Numbered from the stretch's first letter, positions 15,305 through 22,732 are shown. The stretch is 24,192 nucleotides of DNA from Candidatus Pacearchaeota archaeon CG10_big_fil_rev_8_21_14_0_10_30_48 (GCA_002763155.1 PFCU01000046.1:1-24192); one strand, 5' to 3'. Made by a program: numbers and translations. Notes: generated by a model from the letters alone, not told the origin.

Positions 15305-15307
15305 ATA
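15300..15307 (+). promoter_or_regulatory. Possible internal TATA box for rpoD, overlapping the rps11 stop codon
   Basis: TTTAAATA centred 25.5 nt before the rpoD ATG at 15329, the exact leaderless spacing seen at free-standing genes of this window. The 24-nt rps11-rpoD gap is the widest between neighbouring protein genes in this operon. Confidence 0.4.
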
Positions 15308-15328
15308 CCTCTAAATTAAAAAAATAAG

Positions 15329-16057
15329 ATGGACCAAAATAATGCAGAATTTATTTTAGAAACTAATGAAGAAATGGCGAATGCAATCCGTAGATCTGCT
15401 AATGAAATTGAAATTTTAGCTATCGATGAGGTAGAAATTCATAAAAATGATTCTGCACTTTATGACGAAGTATTGGCTCATAGATTGGGATTAGTTCCAC
15501 TGCAAGCAACTAAAAAACTAGAAGTGTTCAAAGAAGGAGATAAACCTAGTACTAAAAATCAAGCTCAAATTCATATAAAAATCCAAGGTCCGGGGATTGT
15601 TTATTCTGGAGACATCAAAGGAGAAGTTAAACCAGTATATGACAAAATTCCTTTAGTTATTTTAGGTAAAGACCAAGAATTAGAATTAATTGCATTTGCA
15701 AGATTGGGTTGTGGAAAAGAACATGCAAAATATTCTCCAGGATTAGTTTATTATAGAAACATTTCTGAGATCGTTGTGAAAAATCCTGAAAAATCCATAG
15801 AAATTTTGAAGAAAATTGAAAAAAGTTTAACTAGTCCATTAAAAGAAAAAATCAAATCTGGAGAGGTTTACAAATCTACTAGAGATATTGATTATCTTGA
15901 AAATTTTTCTGAAGGTGGAGATATTGAAGTAAGACCTGGTAAAGAAGTAGTTATGTTTATTGAATCGTGGGGACAAAAAGACCCTAAAGAAATTTTTAAC
16001 GAATCAGTTAAAACACTCAATCACAATCTTAAGGGATTATTGAAGGCACTAAAGTAA
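15329..16057 (+). CDS. rpoD: DNA-directed RNA polymerase subunit D (Rpo3)
   Basis: 242 aa, counterpart of bacterial alpha N-terminal domain and eukaryotic RPB3; it dimerises with Rpo11 to start polymerase assembly. Seen: ANAIRRSANEIEILAIDEVEI and DEVLAHRLGLVPLQ of the dimerisation domain, and the C-terminal HNLKGLLKAL. The ferredoxin-like insert with cysteines that carries a 3Fe-4S/4Fe-4S cluster in some archaea is absent: only one Cys (in RLGCGKEHAKYSPG) is present. Confidence 0.94.
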   Translation: MDQNNAEFILETNEEMANAIRRSANEIEILAIDEVEIHKNDSALYDEVLAHRLGLVPLQATKKLEVFKEGDKPSTKNQAQIHIKIQGPGIVYSGDIKGEVKPVYDKIPLVILGKDQELELIAFARLGCGKEHAKYSPGLVYYRNISEIVVKNPEKSIEILKKIEKSLTSPLKEKIKSGEVYKSTRDIDYLENFSEGGDIEVRPGKEVVMFIESWGQKDPKEIFNESVKTLNHNLKGLLKALK

Positions 16058-16059
16058 GC

Positions 16060-16143
16060 GTGGGAATGCCGGAGCGGTCAAACGGGACACGTTAAGGGCG
16101 TGTTAGCTTAGTGCTTACGAAGGTTCGAATCCTTCTTCCCACA
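16060..16143 (+). tRNA. tRNA-Leu with anticodon AAG, inside the ribosomal operon
   Basis: 84-nt tRNA with a long variable arm. Acceptor GTGGGAA pairs with TTCCCAC, discriminator A at 16143. Anticodon arm ACACG-TTAAGGG-CGTGT: loop positions 32-38 read T,T,A,A,G,G,G, so the anticodon is AAG. The aligned tRNA-Leu at 6754 has TTTAGGA in the same place, which confirms the frame. It lies between rpoD and rpl18e; a tRNA-Leu just upstream of L18e-L13-S9 is a known archaeal arrangement (e.g. Haloarcula). It begins 2 nt after the rpoD stop and is likely cut from the operon mRNA. The A34 anticodon is discussed in findings. Confidence 0.93.
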
Positions 16144-16166
16144 TAAGAAAATCATGATAAACTCAA

Positions 16167-16541
16167 ATGAAAAGCCAAATAGAAAAAAACTTGAAGAAGA
16201 AAACAGATAAAATATTAGTGGAAACTATAATTCTAGGTAAAAAAAATCCTGCTTGGGAAAAAATAATAAAAAAAGTTTCAGGTTCTCGAAGAAAACGTCT
16301 GGAATTAAATTTAGATGAAATTGATAATCAAACTAAAGATAATGATTTAGTGATTATTCCTGGAAGGGTTTTGGGGAAAGGAAATATAAAAAAGAAAATT
16401 AAAATTTCTGCAATGAAATATACTGAAAGTGCTAAAGAAAAATTAAAAGAATCTAAAATAGAATTTAATTTAATTGAAGAAGAAATTAAATCTAATCCTG
16501 AAGGAAAAGGAATTAAAGTTTTAACAAACAATGGAAGATAA
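16167..16541 (+). CDS. rpl18e: Large ribosomal subunit protein eL18
   Basis: 124 aa, archaeal/eukaryotic L18e (L15-like fold). Seen: WEKIIKKVSGSRRKRLELNLDEI, VIIPGRVLGKGNI and KIKISAMKYTESAKEKL, the family core. It follows the tRNA-Leu by 23 nt and overlaps rpl13 by 11 nt. Order eL18-uL13-uS9 is conserved. Confidence 0.93.
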   Translation: MKSQIEKNLKKKTDKILVETIILGKKNPAWEKIIKKVSGSRRKRLELNLDEIDNQTKDNDLVIIPGRVLGKGNIKKKIKISAMKYTESAKEKLKESKIEFNLIEEEIKSNPEGKGIKVLTNNGR

Positions 16542-16938
16542 AATTATAATTGATGGAACACATGCTACGATGGGAAGATTGGGTAGTTTTGTAGCTAAGC
16601 AAGCATTATTGGGTAAAAAAGTAGTTATTGTAAATGCTAATGAAGTTGTAATTGTTGGTAAAAAAGAAGATATTGTTTCTAAATATCAAATTCTTGTTAA
16701 AAAGGGAGGATCAAGTCAAAAAGGTCCAAGGATTATTAGAACGCCTGAAAGAATTTTAAAACGAGTTATTAGAGGAATGTTGCCCCATAAACAAATGAGG
16801 GGAAGAGATGCACTTAATAATATAAGATGTTATAATGAAATTCCTGCAGAATTTTTAGAAGTAAAAAAAATACGGGCAGGAAAAGAAAAACGGGGAAAAT
16901 TTATTTTATTAAAAGAATTATCTAGATTATTAAACTAA
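16531..16938 (+). CDS. rpl13: Large ribosomal subunit protein uL13
   Basis: 135 aa. Family motifs: IIDGTHATMGRLGSFVAKQALLGK, VVIVNANEVVIVGKK and the RGMLPHKQMRGRDAL segment that binds 23S rRNA. Usual archaeal length. It ends one base before rps9. Confidence 0.94.
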   Translation: MEDKIIIDGTHATMGRLGSFVAKQALLGKKVVIVNANEVVIVGKKEDIVSKYQILVKKGGSSQKGPRIIRTPERILKRVIRGMLPHKQMRGRDALNNIRCYNEIPAEFLEVKKIRAGKEKRGKFILLKELSRLLN

Positions 16939-16939
16939 A

Positions 16940-17350
16940 ATGAAAAATCAAAGATTAGCAATTTCGAGTGGGAAAAGAAAAACAAGTATAGCTAAAACTG
17001 TAATTTCAGAAGGAAAGGGAACTGTAACAATAAATAATATTCCTCATACTCTCTTAAATGATTTTCATAGACTCTCAATTGAAGAGCCAATAAGAATTGC
17101 TAAAAGCCATTTAAAATCTTTTAATTTTGATATTAGAGTAAAAGTAGTTGGGGGTGGGCGAGAGGGTCAAATTGATGCTGCTCGTTTGTCAATTTCGAAA
17201 GCACTTATTGAAAAAACAAAATCTCCTTCATTAAAAAAAGCATTAGAACAATATGATAGACATTTAGTTGTTGCAGATGTTAGAAGAAAAGAAGCATACA
17301 AGCCGGGAGATTCAAAGGCAAGAGCTAAAAGACAAAGTTCAAAGAGATAA
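16940..17350 (+). CDS. rps9: Small ribosomal subunit protein uS9
   Basis: 136 aa. Seen: SSGKRKTSIAKTVI, VVGGGREGQIDAARLSISKAL and the basic C-terminal tail (KARAKRQSSKR) that reaches the P-site tRNA. It is the last gene of the operon: the rpoN and rpoK genes that often follow in archaea are missing, and a convergent gene begins at the next base. Confidence 0.95.
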   Translation: MKNQRLAISSGKRKTSIAKTVISEGKGTVTINNIPHTLLNDFHRLSIEEPIRIAKSHLKSFNFDIRVKVVGGGREGQIDAARLSISKALIEKTKSPSLKKALEQYDRHLVVADVRRKEAYKPGDSKARAKRQSSKR

Positions 17351-17812
17351 TTATTTTTTAATTTTCAAAGCTTTTCTTATTATTTCCAAATCTTTCTGAA
17401 CATTTCTAATTTCTTTTTCAGCTAGACGATTAACTGAATAATCATATTCTGCTCTCATTCTATCTCTTTCAGAAGATCTATTTTGACTCATTAAAATTAT
17501 TGGGGCTTGTATCGCGGCTAAACAAGAAAGAACTAAATTCAAAAGAATGAAGGGAAATGGATCAAATGGGTCTTCAGAAATTAATTTTACATTTACATAC
17601 ATCCAAATAACTAAGAAACCTAAAAATAATAAAATAAATGGCCAGCTTCCACCAAAGGAAGTAAGTCTATCTGCTGATCTCTGTCCAAAAGTTAACTTAC
17701 TTTTCTTCCCAGGAGAATTATGTTGCTTTGAATCTAAAAAATATTTATTAGAAGAAATATTTCCTAAAGGATTTATTTTAATATTTTCCTCTATTTTTTT
17801 AAGCGTACCCAT
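17351..17812 (-). CDS. DUF1003 membrane protein
   Basis: 153 aa when started at ATG 17812 (a TTG at 17821 is less likely, since the TATA box spacing fits the ATG). Features of the DUF1003 family: RSADRLTSFGGSWPFI before the first membrane helix, WMYVN, then DPFPFILLNLVLSCLAAIQAPIILMSQNR over the second helix, and a charged coiled-coil-like tail with E-R/D repeats. The family is widespread, cytoplasmic-side charged and of unknown function. Its stop codon abuts the rps9 stop with no base between. Confidence 0.82.
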   Translation of the reverse strand: MGTLKKIEENIKINPLGNISSNKYFLDSKQHNSPGKKSKLTFGQRSADRLTSFGGSWPFILLFLGFLVIWMYVNVKLISEDPFDPFPFILLNLVLSCLAAIQAPIILMSQNRSSERDRMRAEYDYSVNRLAEKEIRNVQKDLEIIRKALKIKK

Positions 17813-17834
17813 TACAATCAATATTAAAAGATGT

Positions 17835-17842
17835 ATTTAAAT
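17835..17842 (-). promoter_or_regulatory. TATA box of the DUF1003 gene
   Basis: ATTTAAAT centred about 26 nt before the ATG at 17812, on the minus strand; it decides the start codon choice. Confidence 0.45.
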
Positions 17843-17860
17843 TTTCCTTTTCAATAAGTT

Positions 17861-17868
17861 TTTATATA
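17861..17868 (+). promoter_or_regulatory. TATA box of the K+ channel operon
   Basis: TTTATATA centred about 24 nt before the ATG at 17888; only 19 bp from the divergent DUF1003 TATA box. Confidence 0.5.
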
Positions 17869-17887
17869 GTTAATCACTTATTTTATT

Positions 17888-18400
17888 ATGACTTTAAAAA
17901 AATTGAGTGGAGCGATAATTATTTTTATTCTAGTGATTCTTGGAGGAGGAGTAATTTATTCTAACTTAGAGGGCTGGAGCTTAGTTGATGCGATTTATTT
18001 TAGTGCTGTAACGATTACTACCCTCGGATATGGAGATTTTGTTCCTCGAACAGGAATTGGAAAGATATTTACAATTTTATTTTCTGTAAGTGGAATTGCA
18101 ATTGGACTTTATATTCTAACTGTAATTGGGACCTCGATTTTTACAATAGATTTGCATAGAAGAGTAAAGGTTTTAATTTTGAAAAACGGAAGAAAATTTA
18201 ATGTTGAAAAATTAAGTGTTGGAATGGTGACTTCATGGAAACAAGGGAAAAATGAAGTTTTTACAGGAGTAATTAATGAAATTGGATTGGATTATGTTAA
18301 ACTTCATGTTGAAAAGAAAAATGAAATTTTGGTTCCGAAAAAAGATCAAAAAATTTTAATTATTAGTTCTGAAGGCAGACTAAGAAAATATGAAAATTAA
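17888..18400 (+). CDS. Two-helix potassium channel
   Basis: 170 aa. Membrane helices about 7-25 and 59-86 flank a pore helix and the selectivity filter TTLGYGD (44-50), the hallmark of K+ channels; it would assemble as a tetramer. The C-terminal domain (about 90-170) is a small basic beta-rich soluble region, too short for an RCK (TrkA-N) domain, so gating is unlike MthK. First gene of an operon: it overlaps the nuclease gene by 11 nt. Sequence identity of the filter makes the pore call strong; physiological role is open. Confidence 0.88.
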   Translation: MTLKKLSGAIIIFILVILGGGVIYSNLEGWSLVDAIYFSAVTITTLGYGDFVPRTGIGKIFTILFSVSGIAIGLYILTVIGTSIFTIDLHRRVKVLILKNGRKFNVEKLSVGMVTSWKQGKNEVFTGVINEIGLDYVKLHVEKKNEILVPKKDQKILIISSEGRLRKYEN

Positions 18401-18845
18401 AGTTTTATCTATTTTAGCAGTTATTATTTTATTTTTATTCTTGATATTTCTAATTTCTGATCAAAATTTAAGTAATGAAAACGTCCTTGTAACTAAGATT
18501 ATTGACGGAGATACAGTAATTGTACAGGGAGGAGAAACAATAAGATTGCTTGGAATTGATTGTGATGAACGTGGAAAAGAGTGTTATACTGGAGCTAAAA
18601 ACAGAATTGAAGAGATTCTTTTGAATCAAGAAGTTATATTGGAAAAAGAATCTGAAGACAAAGATATTTATGGAAGAAGTTTAAGGTACATATTTCTTAA
18701 TGGAGAAAATATAAATTCCAAAATGGTTAAAGAAGGATATTGTGTTGCGCGTTTTCCACAAGAGAGTAAATATAAAAAGGAAATTGTTGAAGTAGAGGGA
18801 TTTGCAATTTCCAATAAAGTTGGATGTAAATGGTCAAATATTTAA
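18390..18845 (+). CDS. Membrane-anchored staphylococcal-nuclease-like (thermonuclease) protein
   Basis: 151 aa. N-terminal hydrophobic segment (about 5-23) is a signal peptide or anchor. The SNase domain follows: KIIDGDTVIV (36-45), RLLGID (52-57), DIYGRSLRYIFLNG (92-105), with the likely catalytic set Asp41, Arg52, Glu60 and Arg96. The family cuts DNA and RNA with Ca2+ outside the cell. In a DPANN archaeon an exported nuclease suggests scavenging of nucleotides, an inference. It overlaps both neighbours (11 and 16 nt), so translation is probably coupled. Confidence 0.88.
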   Translation: MKIKVLSILAVIILFLFLIFLISDQNLSNENVLVTKIIDGDTVIVQGGETIRLLGIDCDERGKECYTGAKNRIEEILLNQEVILEKESEDKDIYGRSLRYIFLNGENINSKMVKEGYCVARFPQESKYKKEIVEVEGFAISNKVGCKWSNI

Positions 18846-19300
18846 AAATAGGATATCAAAAAATATTAATAATCTCTTTTATAGTTTTATCAATACTCTT
18901 TCTATTATCTTTTTTATTTCATAATAATAATAATAATTCAACAAATAAAGTTTGCTTTAAAGAAAAATGCTTTAAAGTTGAAATTGCAAATAATGAAATG
19001 AAAAGGTCACAAGGGTTAATGTTTCGTCAAATTTTAAGCGAAAATGAAGGAATGTTATTTGTTTTTCCAAAAGAAGACAATTATAATTTCTGGATGAAAA
19101 ATACTCTAATTCCTCTAGATATTATTTGGATTTCAAAAAATGAAGAAATTGTTTTTATAGAAAAGAATGTTTTGTCTTGCAAAGAAGATCCTTGTCAAAT
19201 TTATACTTCTCCTAAAAAAGCATTATATGTTTTAGAAATTAATTCTGGACAAACTGAAGAAATTGGAATTAATATTGGGGATAAAATTATGATTTCATAA
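18830..19300 (+). CDS. DUF192 protein, membrane-anchored or exported
   Basis: 156 aa. N-terminal membrane segment about 11-30, an Asn-rich linker (HNNNNNS, 31-37), then the DUF192 domain: VEIANNEMKRSQGLMFR, EGMLFVFP, NFWMKNTLIPLDIIWI, and ALYVLEINSGQ. DUF192 is a small beta domain usually found outside the membrane, with no agreed function. Last gene of the channel-nuclease operon; its last 14 nt overlap the convergent recombinase gene. Confidence 0.85.
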   Translation: MVKYLKIGYQKILIISFIVLSILFLLSFLFHNNNNNSTNKVCFKEKCFKVEIANNEMKRSQGLMFRQILSENEGMLFVFPKEDNYNFWMKNTLIPLDIIWISKNEEIVFIEKNVLSCKEDPCQIYTSPKKALYVLEINSGQTEEIGINIGDKIMIS

Positions 19301-20123
19301 GGTTATCTAAAGGAGATGCAATTTTTTTTAACTCTTCTTTAGAGATATGGGTATAAATTTGAGTTGTGCTTAAATCGGCATGACCTAAAAGTTCTTGGAT
19401 TTTTCTAATATCTACTCCGGATTCAAGTAAATGGGTTGCAAAACTATGTCTTAGGGTGTGAGGATGAACCTCTTTTTTTATATTTGCTTTTTTAGCAGTT
19501 AATTGAACAATTTTTTGAAGATTTCTTGAACTAAGTTTTCCTTTCGGTCCGGAAAATAATAAATTTTGATTTAAATCTGTTTGGTGTTTTATTTGTTTTA
19601 ATAAATCTTTTTTTAAAAAATTAGGAATATTAAAAATACGATCTTTATTTCCTTTAGCTTGTCTTATATAACCTATATTTTCTTCAAAAACTAAGTCTTT
19701 TAATTCTAAATTAATAATCTCTGAAACTCGCATGCCTGTTGCATAAAGTAAAGAAAGCATAAGTTTACTTTTTTTCGTTTCACAGCTATTCAATAAAGAT
19801 TTAGTTTCATCAGTAGTCAAAACTGTGGGAAGTTTTTTTTCTCTTTTCGGACGTTTAATGTTTATAGTGGGGTCAAACTTCAAAAGATTTGAATAAGCAT
19901 ATTTAATTGCTGACAAAAAAAGAATAGTTGAAGAGGCCGCCCTATTTTCTAACTTTTCAGAAAGATATAATTTAATGTCATCTTCTTTTACTTCAAGAGG
20001 GTGTTTATTTAAAAAAATTAAAAGAGAATCGTTAGCTTTTAGATAATTTTTAAGAGTGTGAGGAGAATTTTTTGAGATTTTTAATTCAATTTGTAATTTT
20101 TTTAAAAAATCCTCTTTTTCCAT
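19287..20123 (-). CDS. xerA: Tyrosine recombinase, Xer type
   Basis: 278 aa. N-terminal SAM-like DNA-binding domain (about 1-88) and catalytic domain with the full active set: Arg132 (ATGMRVSEI), Lys near 157-160 (QAKGNKDR), His222 and Arg225 (HPHTLRHSFATH), His248 (LLGHAD) and nucleophile Tyr257 (TTQIYTHI). Length and layout match archaeal XerA/bacterial XerCD, which resolve chromosome dimers at dif, rather than a larger phage integrase; there are no phage genes near. A TATA box lies 24.5 nt upstream. A dif-like site lies about 4 kb away at 24127-24154. Confidence 0.88.
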   Translation of the reverse strand: MEKEDFLKKLQIELKISKNSPHTLKNYLKANDSLLIFLNKHPLEVKEDDIKLYLSEKLENRAASSTILFLSAIKYAYSNLLKFDPTINIKRPKREKKLPTVLTTDETKSLLNSCETKKSKLMLSLLYATGMRVSEIINLELKDLVFEENIGYIRQAKGNKDRIFNIPNFLKKDLLKQIKHQTDLNQNLLFSGPKGKLSSRNLQKIVQLTAKKANIKKEVHPHTLRHSFATHLLESGVDIRKIQELLGHADLSTTQIYTHISKEELKKIASPLDNLMKS

Positions 20124-20143
20124 AAAATAGGTTATGCGAACAG

Positions 20144-20151
20144 TTATATAA
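20144..20151 (-). promoter_or_regulatory. TATA box of the Xer recombinase gene
   Basis: TTATATAA centred 24.5 nt before the ATG at 20123; the 71-nt gap to the RecJ-like gene holds nothing else recognised. Confidence 0.5.
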
Positions 20152-20194
20152 ATTTTTTTATAGAGAAATAAAAAAGAGATTTATTAAATTTCAA

Positions 20195-21844
20195 TTAACG
20201 AGTTTTAATAAATTCTTTTAATAATTTAATTACTTCTTCTTTTGAAGCTGGAAGGAATGTAATTGAACCTGCATTTTTATGACCGCCACCTTCAACAAAA
20301 GCAGAGGGAAGTTTTTTATTAATATAGTTAATTAATTCATGAACTGAAAAATTTGATTCATCTGTTGCTCGAAGAGTTATAGCTGTATTCATAATTCCAG
20401 CAGTTACTAAACTTGTTAATTTTTTTTCTTCTTTGGCATAATCATGAACCATCCCAATTGCTCTTCCAGGCTTTGGGAAAAAACCGAATCCGGGAAATGT
20501 TTTATCTATATCTATCGTTTGTAAATTTGTTTTACCAACTTTTTCTATTTGTGCTGTTGATTTTCCGATTTCAAGTCCTTTTTTGTCTAACTTATTAATA
20601 TATGGTGCTAACAAACTTACTAACGCTTTTTGTTTTTCTCTTGGTTCTCCAAAAAGAACTTCGATGTATTCTCTTGCTTCCATAAATTTTAATTTGGCTG
20701 AAATAAAGTCGATAACAGTAGAAATATCTTTCAACAATTCTTTTGAGTAACCTTCTTTTTTTGCAATTTTTATATAATCTTCTACTGCTTGTAAATTAGA
20801 AATATCAATTCTATCTGCTAAACCTGCCATAGCTGCAATCTGTTCTATGTTTTCTACATCTGGGTTGATGAATCTTGCTAATTCTGTGCACAACATTCCT
20901 GCTGAGAAATGAGATCCATCTTCTCCAACAAGAAAAGGATTTATATGGACGAGGACTTCTTTTGAAATAACATCTTCTTCAAAAAGATGGTGATCAACTA
21001 CAATGAAATCCATTCCGTGAATTTTACCTTGTTGAATTGCCATTAAATCTTCTGAAGAGGAACCATTATCTGCAATAATTATTAACGGCATTTTATTAGA
21101 AAATTTTGCTACATTCCTCAAAGAATTTGCTGTGTCTCTAATTGAATCATCAATCTCATAAAAAGGAGCTGAACAGGGAGCTCGAGTATAAAATTCCCAA
21201 GCAGCTTTATTAGATAAATGTTGTTTTTCAATTAAAGGTAAAATTGCACGTTCTAATGTGAATCCCGAAGAATACCCATCTGTATCATTGTGATGTCTAA
21301 CTATAATAGGTCGATTTTGAGCTATAGCTAAACGAATTTCAGTTGCAGCTTTGATAAAAGGCATTTTTAATTTTTCTAAAATAGGACTATTAATTAAAAA
21401 TTTTGGAGGATCAACTTCTGCATTTTTGCGCTGAATTAAAGCTATCTCTTTAAATAATAATTTAGTATTTTCATCAGATAATTTAGTTAATTTTGAGATA
21501 TCTCCTTCTAATTCGTCGCGGAATTCTTCTATTTTAACAATAACCTCAATAGCATTGCCTTCTTCCACCTCTGGAAAGGCTCTTGCTCCGGGCCCTTCAA
21601 ATGCTTTTAAAGGTAAGGTGCCGGTTCCATCAGTTAAATAAAATACAGTTGGACCGCCTGTTTGCATTATTCTGTCCACAATTCCAGATAAAGAAACTAT
21701 CTTTCTTGTATGTTCGAAGGTAATTTCTGAAATCTTTATTTTAGAGATTGAACTATCAAAAAATTTAGCAGGTTTGTTTTTAAATCCTGAAAATTTATCT
21801 TTTTTTTGAAATGATTTATTTTGTTTATCTTTTTTAGATTTCAT
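20195..21844 (-). CDS. RecJ-like DHH phosphoesterase with N-terminal OB fold
   Basis: 549 aa. A Lys-rich start (1-25), an OB-fold nucleic-acid-binding domain (about 45-125: KIVSLSGIVDRIMQTGGPTVFYLTDGTGTL), then a DHH domain with motif I HHNDTDG (184-190), motif II IIADNGS (256-262) and motif III VVDHH (282-286), and a C-terminal DHHA1 part with GGGHKNAG near 518-525. These aspartates and histidines bind two Mn2+ ions. This is the archaeal RecJ-like group with OB fold (COG1107 type), 5'-3' exonucleases for DNA or RNA in replication/repair; single-strand exonuclease activity is expected, substrate not known. No DnaJ-type zinc finger is present here. Confidence 0.88.
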   Translation of the reverse strand: MKSKKDKQNKSFQKKDKFSGFKNKPAKFFDSSISKIKISEITFEHTRKIVSLSGIVDRIMQTGGPTVFYLTDGTGTLPLKAFEGPGARAFPEVEEGNAIEVIVKIEEFRDELEGDISKLTKLSDENTKLLFKEIALIQRKNAEVDPPKFLINSPILEKLKMPFIKAATEIRLAIAQNRPIIVRHHNDTDGYSSGFTLERAILPLIEKQHLSNKAAWEFYTRAPCSAPFYEIDDSIRDTANSLRNVAKFSNKMPLIIIADNGSSSEDLMAIQQGKIHGMDFIVVDHHLFEEDVISKEVLVHINPFLVGEDGSHFSAGMLCTELARFINPDVENIEQIAAMAGLADRIDISNLQAVEDYIKIAKKEGYSKELLKDISTVIDFISAKLKFMEAREYIEVLFGEPREKQKALVSLLAPYINKLDKKGLEIGKSTAQIEKVGKTNLQTIDIDKTFPGFGFFPKPGRAIGMVHDYAKEEKKLTSLVTAGIMNTAITLRATDESNFSVHELINYINKKLPSAFVEGGGHKNAGSITFLPASKEEVIKLLKEFIKTR

Positions 21845-21866
21845 TTATTGAAAACAACTAGAGAGG

Positions 21867-21873
21867 TTAAAAA
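21867..21873 (-). promoter_or_regulatory. TATA-like box of the RecJ-like gene
   Basis: TTTTTAA on the minus strand centred 26 nt before the ATG at 21844. A divergent box ACTTAAAAAGG at 21907-21917 would serve the FKBP gene, leaving it a leader of about 35 nt. Confidence 0.35.
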
Positions 21874-21974
21874 GGTTATGGTTTTGATTTAATTAAGAAA
21901 TCGGAACACTTAAAAAGGATCATTTATTGAAATTAAAGTGTTGGGTAGGATTAGTCTTATTCTTCCGAATTAGA

Positions 21975-22421
21975 ATGAAGAACAAAATCGGTAAAGGCGA
22001 TAAAGTCAAGGTAGAATACAAAGGAAAATTAGAGAGTGGAGAGGTATTTGATAGTTCTAAAGCTTCTGGAAAATATTTGGAATTTGTTGTAGGTGATAAG
22101 CAAGTGATTTCTGGTTTTGAAGAAGCAATTATAGGGATGGAAAAAAGAGAGGAAAAGGAAATTACCTTAGAAAAAGAAGACGCTTATGGAGAATATAAGG
22201 AAGATTTGAAAAAATCTGTTGCAAGAAGTGTCTTACCAAAAGAACAAGAGCCTAAAAAAGGGATGACCTTAGTAATAGGGACTCCAGAAGGTTATCAAAT
22301 TCCTGCAAAAATCGTAGATGTTGAAGAAGATAAAATTGTGATTGATTTAAATCATCCTCTTGCTGGAAAGAAATTAATATTTAAAATAAAAATTTTGGAA
22401 GTTGAAAAAAATTCTAAATAG
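21975..22421 (+). CDS. FKBP-type peptidyl-prolyl isomerase, SlyD-like
   Basis: 148 aa from ATG 21975 (MKNKIGKGDKVKVEYKG). Upstream in-frame codons to a TTG at 21927 encode an un-family-like stretch and were left out. Seen: FKBP core VEYKGKLESGEVFDSS, ISGFEEAIIGM, and the insert-in-flap (IF) chaperone domain about 72-125 (AYGEYKEDLKKSVARSVLPK through PAKIVDVEED), ending NHPLAGKKLIFKIKILEV. It catalyses prolyl cis-trans isomerisation and holds unfolded chains. The metal-binding His tail of bacterial SlyD is absent. Confidence 0.9.
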   Translation: MKNKIGKGDKVKVEYKGKLESGEVFDSSKASGKYLEFVVGDKQVISGFEEAIIGMEKREEKEITLEKEDAYGEYKEDLKKSVARSVLPKEQEPKKGMTLVIGTPEGYQIPAKIVDVEEDKIVIDLNHPLAGKKLIFKIKILEVEKNSK

Positions 22422-22425
22422 ATTG

Positions 22426-22433
22426 TAAGGAGG
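22426..22433 (+). promoter_or_regulatory. Strong Shine-Dalgarno before the RRM gene
   Basis: TAAGGAGG ends 6 nt before the ATG at 22440, near-perfect complement of the 16S 3' end. Most other free-standing genes here are leaderless, so this stands out; it allows independent initiation after the FKBP stop at 22421. Confidence 0.6.
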
Positions 22434-22439
22434 AACAAA

Positions 22440-22688
22440 ATGAAGCTATATGTTGGTAATTTATCTTGGTCAATTAATGACGCTAAGTTAAAAGAAATCT
22501 TCTCAGAATTTGGAGAAGTTTCTGAAGCAGTAGTCATTATAGACAAATTTTCTAAAAGATCGAAAGGATTTGGATTTGTAACTTTTGAAAATGATGAAGA
22601 TGCAAAAAAAGCAGAATCATCTTTGAATGGAAAAGAAGTTGACGGACGAGAACTTAGAGTTAATGAAGCAAAACCTCGAGAAGAATAA
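22440..22688 (+). CDS. Single-RRM RNA-binding protein
   Basis: 82 aa, one complete RNA recognition motif. RNP2 LYVGNL (3-8) and RNP1 KGFGFVTF (42-49) keep the aromatic residues that stack on RNA; the fold order is beta-alpha-beta-beta-alpha-beta, ending with a short charged tail. This is the form seen in cyanobacterial and other bacterial Rbp proteins and in eukaryotic glycine-rich proteins, but no glycine-rich tail is present. RRMs are sparse in archaea, so transfer from a bacterium is possible. Predicted role: RNA chaperone or cold-response protein. Possibly cotranscribed with FKBP. Confidence 0.9.
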   Translation: MKLYVGNLSWSINDAKLKEIFSEFGEVSEAVVIIDKFSKRSKGFGFVTFENDEDAKKAESSLNGKEVDGRELRVNEAKPREE

Positions 22689-22693
22689 GTAGG

Positions 22694-22732
22694 TTTTATT
22701 TTTTTATTTTTTTATTTTTTTATTTTTTATTT
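22694..22732 (+). terminator. T-rich tandem repeat after the RRM gene, likely terminator
   Basis: About 40 nt of T runs broken every eighth base by a single A ((T)7A repeated about four times). T-runs terminate archaeal RNA polymerase, so several stops in series are expected. It is also a simple repeat prone to slippage. Confidence 0.55.

Noticed and set aside
16060..16143. Alternative anticodon register for the operon tRNA-Leu
   Set aside because: Shifting the stem by one base creates mismatches, and alignment with the other tRNA-Leu fixes the loop, so AAG stands.
19287..20123. Recombinase as integrase of a mobile island using the tRNA sites
   Set aside because: Its length and domain layout are those of a housekeeping Xer protein, it lies 13 kb from the tRNA segments, and no phage or plasmid genes are near. 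It could still act in trans, which is left open in findings.
20413..20598. Plus-strand frame inside the RecJ-like gene, and similar antisense frames within the permease, ribosomal and SecD genes
   Set aside because: All are shadows of well-identified genes in the opposite or another frame, with no promoter or domain.
21927..21974. Upstream TTG extension of the FKBP protein
   Set aside because: The extra 16 residues are hydrophobic and unlike the family; the ATG at 21975 starts the usual FKBP N-terminus.
22694..22732. T-rich array as a CRISPR-like or functional repeat
   Set aside because: It is a simple (T7A)n homopolymer-type repeat without spacers, best explained as terminator or slippage product. 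No CRISPR array was seen anywhere in the window.
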